Positions 11,911 to 26,400 of a stretch of DNA of 64,000 nucleotides are shown here, piece after piece. Within the stretch, counting starts at the first letter, position 1, and the number at the start of each line of letters is the position of its first letter. A program made the position numbers and the translations under genes. This DNA is from Cardiocondyla obscurior (taxonomy: Eukaryota; Arthropoda; Insecta; Hymenoptera; Formicidae), in contig NC_091867.1 in the NCBI RefSeq assembly GCF_019399895.1, positions 2,542,001 through 2,606,000 on the forward strand, given 5' to 3'. The notes under the pieces are model-generated. The model saw nothing but the letters and a program-made list of their open reading frames with translations, was not told the DNA's origin and made no database searches.

Positions 11911-14288
11911 TTCTTTCTACTATCTATAATATAAGAGGAGGCTGATTTCGAGATCGCCCAGTCAGGTACCTCCGTTGCTTACGGATGCATTTGGATAGTA
12001 GTAACACGTTACTTAGAAAAGACGCGTGCGTAGAGATAACTTATTGTTAATCGTTCAACGTCAACGTGCAGTGCACAAATGAGTCGGGCATCGCACTCGG
12101 TTTCATTAGCGATAGACAAGTTATTCGAGAGAAACTGTCTACAGCTTCTTTTCTTATACATATAACATACAGTATATCTCGATATTATCTATATATATTT
12201 ATATATATAATATAACAATATATCAACATTGTAGAGAGGAAAATTAAATATTTGCTCGGCAAAGTCGGTCAAATCAGACCGTTCGATCGTTGTAACGTTC
12301 CTCAGCACCGGAGGCGCACCTGTTCGATCTCTATTGCACGAATTACCACGAAGAGATTATTAACTATTGCACCAGTCATGCGTGATCACACGTACACGGT
12401 AACGACGGCACGGCGAGCGAGCACCTGACGATGCGGAGTCGCATCCGGGAAAGTGCTCAAGTCGTGTGCTCGTCAAGATCGAGGCACAGAAGCGCACACA
12501 AGGTCACGAAAAAACTATAAGAGATTAAAGAGCACAAGCGAGAAAGGACCGATCCGTACGCGCGTGATCTGGTTCACTTTCATTATATTTGAGCGAATCA
12601 ACCTGGACCACACAGATAAAAACTTGCACAGACTGAAACGAAAGCCACATCATGACTCACGCTTCGACTTTAATTTCTTATTTAATTTTTTTTGTAATAA
12701 ATTTTATATTATAATTTATCTAGATACATTTCCATGCAAGCAAACGCTTCGATACAACGAATATTTCACAGTGTGACAGTTTTACTGTGAAATACTTTTG
12801 CTTCGCCTCTTTTCAAGATAAACATTTCCCTTTCTTTTTTTTTTTTTTTTAATATTAATATCTGTTTCTTTCACTTTTATCTGTACGGTCCGAATTTGAT
12901 GATTTAAAATCAAAGGCATCATGGGCAGATAAGCCGATGTGCGTCATAATTAAATCTTGGCAATTAATATCGTAAAATGTTGCTTTTCACAACACCGGGA
13001 AAAATGTAATCGAGTTCCACTGAGCCCGGCAAAGTCAATTTAACTAGGTTCGTCGTTGACGAATCTGAAATAATGTAGTTGAGCTAATACAGCCGCGCGT
13101 CTAATCTTGTCGCAGCCGTATCTTTAACTTAACGAGTATATAACGCACGTTTTACTTATGTCTACGTACTTCTACGTATGTCGTATCGTAAAAGTGTCAA
13201 CTGTACACTAATGTGCTGTTCGTTGATTAATATGTGGCGATATATCTTTAAAGTCGATAGCGAAAACGCGGATTAACAAAACAGGACAATGAAAATTGCT
13301 CTTTGGAGCGGGAAGCAAAAAACTAACGGAAGACTTTTGTAATATTTGTTGTTCTAAATGAAAATTAAACGCCGTCACCGTTTGACGACGCCACGTGTGT
13401 TGAGAGATATTCGAGAACACGCGTTTAAAGTGAAGAAAAGGAGAAAAATGCGCGAGGATCTAACAGTTCATGATCAAACGGCAACATAAACGACTGATAA
13501 AACATATATGTATATATATATTAATTCTCATCTTAAAACTTTAAAAATTAAATTAAGTAATATTCATAAAACAATTCGTATGTAAAATTTGAAAGAGGAA
13601 AACTAACGAAGCATAGCTCCAAGCTCGATTTAAAATACCATCCGCGGTATTCAAGTATAAATTGGACGCGTTTCTGACGATCATTACAAACGCTAGTACG
13701 CGGCGCAGGTTACTATCTGCGAACGTAGTCCAATTGGTAAATATAATTATTATTTACAATCTATTTTATGTGTAACTTATGTACGTATAATATATAATCC
13801 GAGACGTGTGCGAATCGGCTACTCAAATATATATATATCTATTTCCACAAGTTTCTTCCAACTCGACGCGGGCAAAAGTACGCGAGGATCTAGTCCAATT
13901 GCCGTCGTCGCGACGGGAATGATAAGAACGTGGTACAGAAATAAAACAAAAAAAAAAAATAAAATAAAAGGGAAGGGAGAATGCGATACGCGGTTTGTCT
14001 CATTTCCCAGAAAAGGGGAAATCAGAATAAACGATGAGAAAGAAATGACGCCGCTGTGCATCGCGCCACAACGGCTCCTATCTATCTCTAGACTAGAAAG
14101 AAACGCGTCGCTCTCGCAGCTGACGCGTCGGAAATTTACGAAGAAAGGAGGGAAGGGAAAGGATCTTTTTCGGGTAAATGCGTAAGGAAAGGATTACATT
14201 GCATTTGCACTTTGCCGTGTGTTCTAAGCCTACGTACGCGATACGCGTGAAAAATTCTCATAAGAAAAAAAATCGCTAAGTTGACGAA

Positions 14289-14342
14289 GATCATTCTTTC
14301 AAGAATTTACGTGGGTGATGCGAGCTCTGTGAAAGAATGATC
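14289..14342. repeat. Perfect 13-bp inverted repeat, possible 3'UTR hairpin
   Basis: Arms GATCATTCTTTCA (14289-14301) and TGAAAGAATGATC (14330-14342) are exact reverse complements separated by 28 nt. It lies about 125 bases downstream of the ESRP stop at 14465, so it would be transcribed in the 3'UTR. Confidence 0.6.
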
Positions 14343-14464
14343 ATTTTTTCGTACAATTGTTTTAGTCGGTCCCAAGTGATCGACTATTCACTTCGTTGAT
14401 TCGGAAAATTGCATTTTCTACGACGTAAGGAACCGGGATAGGCAAGAAGATTCGGCTGAGGAGA

Positions 14465-17400
14465 TCAAACCATGAAGACCTCAACGAATGGATTACACTC
14501 GGTCTGCGGTGGAGGCAGCGCGGCCATGCGTTTATCCAACTCTATTCGTGGTAAATACGCTTCGATACGCGCATCAGGTCCCGTAGCCGTGGAAGTCGGC
14601 AGCGTCGTTGCCCCGGGTGCTAATTGCAGACATTCAGCTGGCGCCAACTGCGATCACACAATTTATTTAGTACAGTTTTGCTAAAATTTCTCAATAGCTT
14701 ATATTATTTATAACAGAAAAGTAAAGTGTCGCTAATGTTATACAAGACAAATTACCGTCTTTCAAGCAAATCAGTAATCTGTTAGACAAAGTATCAAGTC
14801 TTACTGATCGCTTTTGAGAAAACACAAGGCTTCACTCACCAGAGCAGCTTGCTGAGGAATTGGCGCGATACCACCGACGCTTGCGGGAGTATAATAATTA
14901 GTTGGGCTAACCGGTGGTGAAGGGTAAGGCCAGTAGAAGATGGGCGGCGGATACGGAGTCGCAAATTGCGGCGGACCGCGAGGCAGCATCGCAGCCGCGG
15001 GCGAATATATCGCCACGGGCGGCGGTGGTGGTGGCAACATCGTGCCTCCTAAAGAAGAAAGAAAAAGATCAAGATTCAACGTTTAATCAAAAGTAATTTA
15101 ATCGGTCATCTTAATTAGATCAACGCAAACAAAACAAAATTAAATTAAAAAAAAATAAAAAAAAAGGGAAAAGAAAAAGGTCGCGTTTAAGAAAATCCAC
15201 TGCGAATTGCGGACTTCTTTGCTGATCTCTAATCGACCAACTCGACTCGAGATCAGCCACCCTCCGCGAATCACGAACTCGACCTTCGCGTATCCGTAAA
15301 AAAAAAAAAAAAAAAAAAAAAACCGAGACTCGCAGTACCCACGATCGTCCGTTATGTATGTACAAACGTAAAGAAGAGTGCCCATTATGTAACCACTCCA
15401 CAATTACGACGAGTGACATCGTGCAGATCCGCAGAGAGATGTTTCTAAAAGCACACAAAGCGTTTTCATTTAGTAATGCGCCAGTATACAATTGGTACCA
15501 TAATCAACAGCGTGTTCCGCACTATGAAAGTGAATTAGTGAGATAGTTTGTATTCTTCATTTTTAATGAAACAACCACTAAGATCGTCTAACGTCGCACG
15601 CTGCACGATTTCACTTTCAATTAGACTGGTCTTGCACGTTTTGAGCAAACGGCGATTCTGGACTCGTACCTAAAAATTCAAGAGCAATTTTATTCGTTGC
15701 TTTAATGGGATTATAAAAACAGATTTTATGGAAGAGAGGTAATCTTCCTGTGAGCGCTCACTGTGCTCAGAACGTGCTCAGAACGTGCAAGAATGCAGCC
15801 ATCCAAAGGAATAATGACTTGGACTTGGCCTACCTGGAAGCACAGAAGTTAGTATTTGTAGGTCCCGCTACCATAACAGCAATCGACACTGCACCATTGT
15901 AACACGATATATAATGTATCTTTTTTTTTTTTATATTTATATATAATATGTAATATGCAGCACCAACTTGCGATTTCGCCCCTCTGCCAAATCACCAGAT
16001 ACACGCAGATTCTCACTCTCTCACTCTCTTTTTCTCTCCCCCTTTCTTTCTTTCTCTCTTTCGCTCTTTTCTCTTTCTCTCTCTTTTATTTCTTTTCTCT
16101 CTTTCTCTCTCTCTCTCTCTCGCCCAGCGAAAAAGCATTTTTGCTTGCGCCTTTTTGTAACAAAAGTACAGCCCGCATGCGTGTTATAAAAAACATTGTT
16201 TCAAAAAGTTCTGAAATATAAATACTGTTATATAGATTGTCTGGAAATAATTCCGCCAAGTAATTATGGTTTGAGCAAAGACGTAACACGGATGACAGAC
16301 CGTACATTTCGTACAAATCAACGTGGATTCGTAATCGCATCGGGCTATTTGCAGGGATACAGAAGGAAAAGAAAAACATGTGACAACGGTGAGAGGTAAG
16401 TAATTTCGCTAGATTAGTCTCTGAACAGATCACTGGGATGATCGACATAGGCAAGAAGCTCGTAAGTATTGGCCACATTTAAGAGTAACTTTTGATAGCG
16501 TTTGGCTTGACTAAATAAAAAATTTTAGCATCTTGGAAAGGTTGATAATCACGAGATAGGGAGAAGAAAAACACTTAGAGATCAATTTTTTGATTAAGGA
16601 CAAAAAGAGGGAACTCACATCACAAAATATAAAATAAATGGGTAGAGAGAGAGAGAGAGAGAGAAAAGAGAGTAAGAGAATTTTGCACGAGAGAAAGACA
16701 GAAAAAAAAAAAAAAAAAAAAAAAACACAAAGAAAACGAGTGAGAGAAAGAGAGCTAAGAGTTACGACACAGAAATCTCCAACTTGATCTGTAGATACCA
16801 AAGATACCTGTGAGCCCAAAAAAACAGTATAGAACGTAACAAGGTACCGTATGGTTGCACTCTTCGGCATCTTCCAGGAAGAATCGGGGATCTCCGAGCG
16901 CTGCATTTCAAGCATGTTCTCCATAAAACCCAATCGCTTAAAGTGTACGCTTCGCGGTGCGACAAGCGAGACGATGCAACGGGATCAACGTTGCGAAGAG
17001 TGCAACCACCGGGCGACGTAATGTAATCAGGGTAAGAGTCCACCAACCCGGCAAGCAAAAAGATATATATATCCACAAGGCACATTTATTAAACATGATA
17101 TCGTTTTTACCGTCAATATAAAATTCGTCGATATACAGAGAGTGTATACAGAAGATAAAAAAAAAAAGAGAGATTATACCGCGTGTATACGTGTACGTGT
17201 GGATGTGTGTTTGTGTGTGTGTGTATGTGTGTGCATGGATAAATTCGTGTATACCGCGTGCGTGTGTCCTACGTCTTTGAGGGACGAGAGAAAAGGGAAA
17301 ATATCTTGAGATGAAAAATGTCGAGATGGAAGTAAAGGAACAATGGAAAAAATGGAGATTTTCCTAAGAACTCACGTTAATTTCACGTCAACGTTAGGAC

Positions 17401-20400
17401 ATTTTCACGCTTTTGACATACGCTTGTGCTAGAATAACTCCGAGATGCAACCCTCAAGAAACGACACGAAAGACGACCAGTTGGCACACTGTGTACTCAT
17501 CATTAATTTTTTTCTTTTTTTTCCCCTCTATTCAGGTTTTCAAATTTCTATTTCGCATCGTTTCATCATGTCTCGCAGTCTACAATATAAATTAATTCTA
17601 TACAACCGAAAACTGGGAGACACAATTCCGATATCTTAAGGATGTCCGACTATGTATGCGAGCCAGGGTCCCAGAATTCGAAACGGCGGATAATCTCGCT
17701 ACGTCTTCGACGATTGGCGATTTCCATTTTCTGGCATCTTTCGTTTTATCTTGATCCGTGGTAAGATCAAAGGTAACATCCGATTCCACTCTAAACGTTC
17801 CGAAGATTAAGCGAAAGATAATTTCCTCGTGCAACTGTATTCGACTTCAGTCTTTTTTTTTTTCTAAACGGTTCTCAATTATTTGCAAGTAAATTATTTT
17901 CTCAGTTACGTTATTGATGCCGAGAGCCGGATCGAGTGCTCAATGCCAGGTAATTCACCGCAGCTACTATAACAAGCTAAAACTCAAGATTACATCAAAA
18001 TATACTTGCTATCATTGACTTTGTACAGTGATGCTACCGCGATGCACGCGAAAAGGTGCAGTATAATTATAGAATCACAGTTAAAAAAAAAAAGAAAAAA
18101 AAGACAGTTAAAGTGGAAAACTTGTTACAAGGTTTAGGAGAAAGGAGCGTGAGAGACATACTTTTCTTTCTCGTCGAATAAAACGCAAAGGCAATTACTG
18201 GTTATAATATGTGTAACCGCGAGTACGAAGGCAAAAAGGAAAGAAAAAAGAAGAAAAAAAAAAGAAAGAAAAAGATCGAACCCGTTATGTGATTGCTCGC
18301 GAAACGCGACGGGAGGAAAAATATAAATTCCTCCATGAAACCACACGACATGCAACCAGAATCGTTTCGCATTCTCTTGCGGACACAGTGACTGCAAAGT
18401 AGTAATTATGACCGTCTCATGTTTTTTTTTTTTTTGTAGCTATATGTGTCCCCCACTATTCTAATAACACATATGTGTATATTAAAAAACTCGTGGCAAG
18501 AAGAAAAAGTGAAATTACCATTAAACAACACTTGGCGATTCGCGCGAACTCGAAATCGGCTTCGCGAGAGGACTGCTCGCGTTTATTGCGAATAATGGAA
18601 GCCCGTTATTGGCGTGGCAGTGCGTGAGGTAATTTCTCTGAGGCCACCCTTACAAGAATAAGTTTGGCGAGCTACACATCCTCTCGATAAAGTCGATATT
18701 CGATTTCTTAGTACACCAATCTAACTATTCGTCTCAATGTATGTGATCTCACCAACTACACTAATCACAAAAGGTATTAGGGCCGTAAGCCAGCTTTTGA
18801 AAGAATAAATACCGCCGACACCACAGTTAAATCACAAGCCGCGAGAGCGTATACAAAGACGGCGTGTTTTTTAATTAATTTTTTTTGTTCCCCGGATACA
18901 CTCCAAAACCATAATCCGATTATTAATGCACATACTCGGTATACTAAGATATTATCCGTCACACACGATAGAATTAGTGCTGAATCACATCTGTATATGT
19001 GTGTATAGAGGTGATTATTAACGATATTATTGTACTAAATGCAGTGAAAACGCAATGTGTACGAAAGTATGTGTATATGTGTGTGCATATATATAATATA
19101 TAATATATATATAAATATATATGCACGCAATTTTCCCCAAATATAAAATAACAGAGCAAAACGGATCTTATGTGCTTTGTTATAGTCGTGGTCTGATTCA
19201 CATATATTAACTTTCTAGTTTAAATCAAAGCTTGCATGTTACAATCCTTAAAAGAAAAATAAATGAAAAAGAGAATAGATGAAGAGATCCGCGATGAAAC
19301 CAACGGGGCGAACTATAATTCGTTCGCGAATATAATTAAAGATAAAATTTTATTTACACAGATTGTAACATACATGCGTATAATAGATGCCATGTATAAA
19401 AGAATCTACTATACGTCCAAATAAGGACTTTAGAATATATAACATTGGATGGAATGTCTATTTCTTTACACTTAATGCTAATAAAGTATTTCTAGCAAAA
19501 TATATAAATCATTTTCACATACATGTATATATATATATATGTATAACCATACATATGTACATATATACATATATATGTGTATATCTATACATGAATATAT
19601 GTGTATGTATATATAAATAGGTATTTCTGATAATACCCACTTGCAGGCTTTTTTCGGAGACAATAAATGATATTCTCAGTGGACATTTTTCCACAGATAC
19701 GAAAGAAATATCGGACATTAAAGCCATAAGAATCCAAAGTTTCTTAGCAATGTTATTAAACCAATAATATATCCAACGATAATTATATACTGCATCAAAA
19801 ATATTTTACAATGATTATTTTTATGGAAAAAAAACCCTTAACATTTAATATGTTGATAAAAAAAACGTCTAACATTAAAAATGTCCAGAGAATGTCTCAA
19901 TAACTCCTCATTTTCGGTGAAACCCAGAAATGATTTGTGTATTCTACGATATTTCTGAGACGTTTTTTATACGTATTAATGTATAGTATATAAAAGGGAG
20001 CGCGTATAGACCACAAAATTCTGAGAGCAAGGCAAAGTACTTCATGTTCACATTGCATTGAATAAGGCACTTAGTTACGCTCACGTGGAAGAGCATTTTG
20101 TTTTAAGTTTTAGAGCGTTTTTTTTAATAAGTACTTTGTGAACACGTGAATTACAAGGGCATATGCGCACGCCAAAAATGGAATTTTATATACCCCTATC
20201 AGTACAATTAACATGCTTATTGAAATTAGCTTTGCTGCCTAAATGCGTTAGGATAAGAAAAATAATCCGTCTTGCGAGTTAAGTACCGTCGTGTAAGTAA
20301 CGCCCGAATTTGTATTAAGCATTCCCAAACGTTAGGTACATTTTGTCAGCCGGACAAACGTTGTAAATGACGTTCTGCCAGACTTACATGGAATACGAAA

Positions 20401-23400
20401 CGGAATGTCGTAGATATCGCGAATAATTACAACGCTTACTCGCTAAGAATGTACATAAATCCGTCAAAAGTAAGTCATATTGTCGTAACACGATAACTCC
20501 CGCGTGGCATGCGTATTTTCGCGCAAATAACAATTTTTCGTTCGTCTAATGGAGAAACCGAAGCAATCGTTTCCGTTCTCCTCGTCTGGAATCTAAGGAA
20601 AAGGTTATAAAACAAAACTAAAGATCGATACAATCATGTATCAGATCTGGGGATAAAACTGAGCTGGATAGGGTAAGCCCGGGGCTGCAGTCGGAGCTGC
20701 CGCGTGGAATGCCGCTGCCGGTGTATGCCAAGCTGTACGTTTCGTGGTGACGTTACCTCCCGTCGCATCGGTGGGGAAGGCAGCGTCCCACGTTCTCTTT
20801 AAACCCATTATCGCGGCCGGATTTAAAGTTGGTGCGGTGGGAATAATAGGCGCTAACAACCCATGTGGCGCCGGTGCTCGCAAGATAGGAAAACGGGGAT
20901 GATGAGGAACATTAAAGAACAAAAACGGTGTAGCTGCCGCAGCTGCTGCCGCGGCCGCTGCTGCCGGAGTAGTCGGTGGTGTGTGAAGAGCTGCAGCGGC
21001 TGCGATAGCAGCTGCCGCAGACCCTGGGGGTGCTACCGCATATGCAGTAGGGATTTGAGCTTGAGCAACCGGATTCGAACCCGGTAGAGCTAAAGATTTA
21101 CTTGTGGCAGCAGCAGCAGCGGCAGCGGCGACTGCCGAAGTATGTGTATGGGTAGTCGAGGTAGGAGACGGATTCGATGCCAGGGCCATTAGCCATAGAT
21201 CCTGATTCCTGATAGCCTGCGCTTGGGCGGCATGTGCTTGCGCTTGCGCCACCTGAGCCTGCGCCTGAACGGCCTGAGCTTGGGCCTGCACCAAAGCGTG
21301 AATGTCCCACAGGGGTGGCGGTGGCGGCGGCGCCTGTGCCGTCGGTACCGGCACCGACACCGGTGCTGGCGCAGACGGATGTGTCAAAGTCGCGGAGGAC
21401 TGTGAGGTCAACGTACCGGGTGATAGTAGTGCCTTGGTAGACGGCGATGTTACCGCACCTGTCAATACCAGATTCATGTCGTCGCCGCTGCACTGGAACA
21501 CTTCAATGTATCGCTGCTTCTTGCCGTAGACCATGTATCGGTGATGTCGCTGTGACGCACACGCATACGCCGATGCCTCGCTGTCCATTTGAATAAATGC
21601 TTCACCAGACGGTTGACCCTGATAAAATCATTACAAAATTAAAGAAAAAAAAAAAAGTGTAAATAAGTAGAACACAAATTTATTTAACCAATATCTACCT
21701 GAGCGTTATAAACCATATGAACACCTTGATAGACAATATTTTTCGAATGTTCGCCCATAAATTCTAAGATGTGTTCGACCAACGCTTCGTACGGCAAACC
21801 ACGAAGCCTAACGCAATCTTTGCGCGTACCAGACGTAATGATATGCTGAGGAAGCAAAGGTGGTAATTGAGCGATAGGCGGTGGTGGTAATATTACTTGC
21901 TTCGGATCTGTCGCTCTATTCAACACCTATTATAAAATTGCAATTTAAATAAAAATAAAAGTTTTATATTGTCGTAAAATTTACGCTTAAATTTACCTGT
22001 TGCACCTCCGCCGTCGTACTTCGAAAGAGTTCTATATAGCGGCTGCCGATACAGTTTCTATGTTTGCTCAAGGCTTTCACTGCGTCCTCTTCTTTCGCAA
22101 ATAAAACGAAGGCGTCACCTGTTGCCCTACCGTCTGGTTTTTTTACAAAAAGCACTCCATCTTCGCCATCCAATACTTGGCATGGATTTTGTCCAGATTG
22201 AAAAAACTCCAACTATAAAAAAATTGCTAATGACGTATAACGTAAAAATGATAAAGACTATAATGTAATCAAGAAGCTTGCGTTATCGTATATGCAAATA
22301 TCTTAGATCATTAAATAATTATGTACCACTTGTTTGGCAACACAATCATACGGCAAGCCTCTCATTCTGACGATGACTTGAGCCCCGCGTGATAGAAAAG
22401 CGTGCGCTTCCCCGCTCGTACCACCAGCAACGCCAACAAAGTCCTCTCCGGACGCCTTGTATACCTCTATGTATCGGATACCCATGTGATGCTTATGCCG
22501 CTTCAACGCCATGTCTCTGTGTTCTTTATTAATAAACCGTACCAATGCTTCGCCGTTACGCCTTCCCATAGGACTTAAACAAAGAGCTACACCACCCCTA
22601 AAAAAGTTATTACACCACTGTTAGAATATATTGTCGCGCAGCGACCAACTCCTTTATTCGCATTTACGGTCAGTAGAAAATTGATAAAAACAATTAATAG
22701 AACTGTTCTACGAGAAATCTAATCTTCAGAATTGCCATTAGATTCCAGATATATAATTGCTTGTACAACAGCTAATAAGCGAGCAGAAAAGTTTTCTTAG
22801 ATCGTGTTTATGTTATGTCATGTAAAAGAAACTGGAAAATAGAAACATGTGCGTCTAAGTGCATTGTAGGAAATATGGCTATTTCAATTACCTGCTTCAC
22901 ACAAATCCATGTGGCTTGTGCATAGATACGAAAAAAAGATAGTTAGAGAGACAATTAATTTATATTGCTCAAAAATGCCCGTTAGTTATTATTTATATTG
23001 GCTGTATTTCATGTATCTAAAAGAGACTTACTTGGCAACATTTAACCCACGAAAAAACTTGGCAATATCTTGATCTGAGGATTGCCAAGGGAGACCACGT
23101 GCTCTCACTACACAATCATTATCCACTTCTTCGTCCTTAGAGCTGAAAATAGATTTAAGTCACGTTAGTTAAATAATCCATAAAAATTAATGTATACATT
23201 ATATACAAAATTCACAAACTCACCATATGCCAGGTTCCAAAACTATATTTATGACTTCTGGATTCTTAAAAATGTGTCCTGAAAATTAATATATAATTAC
23301 ACAGTAGTCAAATTAATTAACACACATTATTTTAGCTTAAAATAATAAAATCGTTAATTAATTTTTTTAAGTGAGCGATGATTACAATCATCTAAATAAT

Positions 23401-26400
23401 AGTGTCTTTTTCAATTACATTAAGCCACGTAGTCAAAGTGGAATAAACTCAAATAAAAAAACAAGAAGAATAACGTGTGCACGAAGATGCCATCCTAAGA
23501 TTTCGTCTAAAACAATTGATATACATTTCTTGTTAATCGATTCGGAATCAAACTTTCTTTTTGCCAAGAGGTAAACTTTTAGAACAAATATTCCTCAGGA
23601 AACATCAAACGAACGAACTTCAAAACATACCACAGGACATGTCGGTACCACGAAGAATCGTGGAACGCATAGTGTGTAAACAAAGCGTGCACGTAAATTC
23701 TACAGACCACGTCACACTCGTAACAGCATCGTAAACTACCGGTTAGCCATCATAGGCAGAAAGGCAAACAGGCACGCGTGTGCCTGACTAGCTGCACTTT
23801 CTGTTCTCTTTCTCTCTCCTTTTTCCTTTTCTTTTCACATCTTGCCATCCGGGAAAATAACCGCTTCATATGACACATACAAAAATGTGTAAAAAGAAAA
23901 AGAAAAAAAAAAAGAATGCAGTTAATTCTCCTCAATAACAATTTATAAATAATTATTAAATAATAAATTACTGATAACTAACATTTTGCTTATTAAAATT
24001 CGTGGAATTACCAAAAGATTTTTTAATTAATATTTCTCGAAGCTGTTTCTTTGACAAATGACGTCTTGTAGTATCAGATTTTTTATACAATATTAAATCT
24101 TTCACGTTCTTCTTGTAGTAATCTCTGAGATAAGAAGCAGTTTACTTCTCTTTCCGTTCGACACTATGATAAAACTTATTTATATCTAATCCTTTCTCGA
24201 TTACTGAATTCTTACACAATTCTTATATTTTTTTCAGAAACTTAAAAATTCTCCTTTTAAATTAACTTTATCTTTACTTTTCATATAAGAAAGTTTTGAT
24301 AAAAGTCATATATTCTTAATGTTAATTGATTAGTTCAACGAAAATCCCCAAGTCCAACTATCGGCAGTGCGTAATGTTCTCCAAATTTTGCGTTTGCTTT
24401 GCGTAATCCTATATCCGCCAGAAAGTCTCCGATTTCTCATACGATCATTCGATTCGTGGCCTCGACGAAATGTGCGCCGTCGACAAGTAAAAATCGACTT
24501 TTCTGCGAAATGCATGTGAAGTTAATCAATAGTTTTTTTTCTCCCCCGTTTACTCCAAGTATTTAACTAAAATTTTCATAACGAGCATTAAATAAAAAAG
24601 AGATTACAATAGCTCCACATATTATTCGCTAAAAATAAAATTCACATAAATTACTACATATTAATCTGAATATGTACTTAAAAATGCCTAAATAAAATAA
24701 ATACTTCATCACGTCCTATAATTTTACCAATATCAAAAGTAATATATATTTTTGGAATTGTCACGCTATATATAAGCTTTTGAATTTAGTTTAGCCGTAG
24801 CTATCGTTATTACGAACTGAAAGATGAAGTGATGTCCAAAGCAACTTATCTTTCTTTTCTTTTTTCTTGCATGTATTATCGCGATAGCGCTAGCGCGTGT
24901 GTATTAGCAACATAGCTTTCTGCAGGTTGAGTATCACTGTGATAAGAAGCCGTTACGCTTTTTAGAACATTGCGTAGCTTGACCTGCGCTTACTTATGAC
25001 AAAATAGTTGAACATGTCTACGTGTCAATGTATAAGAGAGTATGGATCAATTAAAAAGCATCAAACTTCACCATTTGAAAGAATTCTCTGTCCAACACAT
25101 TGACAGCCTGAAATTTCGAAAGAACATTATACATTTCTCGAGATAGGCGAACTTCTTCGGAGAGTACTTAAAAAGAGTGACTCTTTGACAAGAGCAACTT
25201 AATTAGCAGCGCAATCGCAACCTTCAAGGCCATCTCACCATCGGGCGTAAATATATTGCACGTTATTTGAAGAAATGCGTACAGAAATGTTACATTGTGC
25301 AAGCGCATATACTCCAGAGCTCTTATCTTCTACATGAGAGAAGTAAAAAAAAAAAATAGAAGCAAAAAAAGCTCAGTCTGATTATTTTAAGGACTAAGAA
25401 ACTCTTTCTCATTCGTTCCATATTCGTAAAATTTGTAATCTTTAGGACGAAATATAATTTTTCTTGGCTTTTCTACGAGACTTATTGACTTACCATCCTT
25501 GATCATCCTTTGTACCACGTTGACCATGTCCTGTATCTCTTTGACATGAAAGTCATTATCTGTATCTGGCGGTAGTCCAAAATCTGATTTTTAATTGTCA
25601 AGGAGAAATCTGTTCGTAAACGATAAAATCTCTGATAACGCAGAACGACTCTCGTTCAAATTCGTTAAAAAGACGAAGTTTAAAATACAATTTTAAGCTA
25701 GAACTCTCGACGATCTTTGCACTGAATGCTGACTCAAATTTACCAGTAAGTAGTAATCGCAAGCTTACAGTTTCAGACATATCTCACGCGTCTTTTTTCC
25801 AGTAAAACTGTATAAGCGATATTTCAATACAAATACATAAAATTTATAGCGAAAAACTGAAAGATATAAATATTAATTTTTAAAAAACATAATCGCAAAA
25901 ACCTGAGACTTCGCTTAAAAAAAAAAAAAAACATAGAGAACGTATAAAACCCAATTTGGAAAAATAAGACTTGGAAATAATCTGAGAATATGGATAAGAC
26001 AACAATTCATATAATTAATATATTTCGTATCTTTTATGCAGATTCCTTATTCGTGCGTGCTCGATTATAAATGACATCAATGCCACTCTGCATATGACCC
26101 TAGCGATTATACAGACCTTACATAATGATAATGGAAGAAAAAGACATAATATATATTCAATAAATTATTAATCAAGATATGTTCCCTAGGAAATATAACG
26201 CGAGTTCAAAATTTTAAACGTGCCGAGTAACAAGTGGAAGAACGATGGTTTGGTAAACGATGTTACAATGATAAAGCATAAGCAAGCGATACAAAGAACG
26301 TTGCATACCCTGTTTATAGTTAACGACCTGCAAATGAATAGACAATTTACAATGGCTAGGAAACGTATGAATCACGTAGAAATTAATATCAGGGATTTAA

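Larger units (their letters stand above)
11038..14464. other. Non-coding: ANKRA2-like 3'UTR and probable long ESRP 3'UTR
   Basis: 3.4 kb between convergent genes with no credible ORF. It contains an AATAAA at 11317-11322 (+), a TTTATT at 11307-11312 (AATAAA on minus), TA/TG microsatellite at about 11865-11910, a poly-T at about 12836-12850 and an inverted repeat at 14289-14342. Much of it may be 3'UTR of the conserved-C-terminus ESRP isoform, which ends at 14465, but no transcript evidence is available. Confidence 0.4.
15049..20640. other. ESRP intron 11 (also 3' flank of the long isoform)
   Basis: 5.6 kb with no convincing exon. It holds poly-A/T tracts, a CT-rich tract near 16010-16130, a TG-repeat near 17200-17240 and AT-repeats near 19070-19125 and 19525-19620. 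The last ~200 bases before 20641 would be 3'UTR if the long form is made. Confidence 0.5.

Noticed and set aside
21061..21095. A tRNA B-box-like string, GGATTCGAACCC, in the ESRP region
   Set aside because: It is inside the open coding frame of ESRP exon 11 and no cloverleaf or A box surrounds it.
21223..21529. Several GC-rich frames, plus and minus, including an Arg/Ala/Gly-rich 75-aa frame
   Set aside because: These are out-of-frame or antisense readings of the low-complexity ESRP exon 11.
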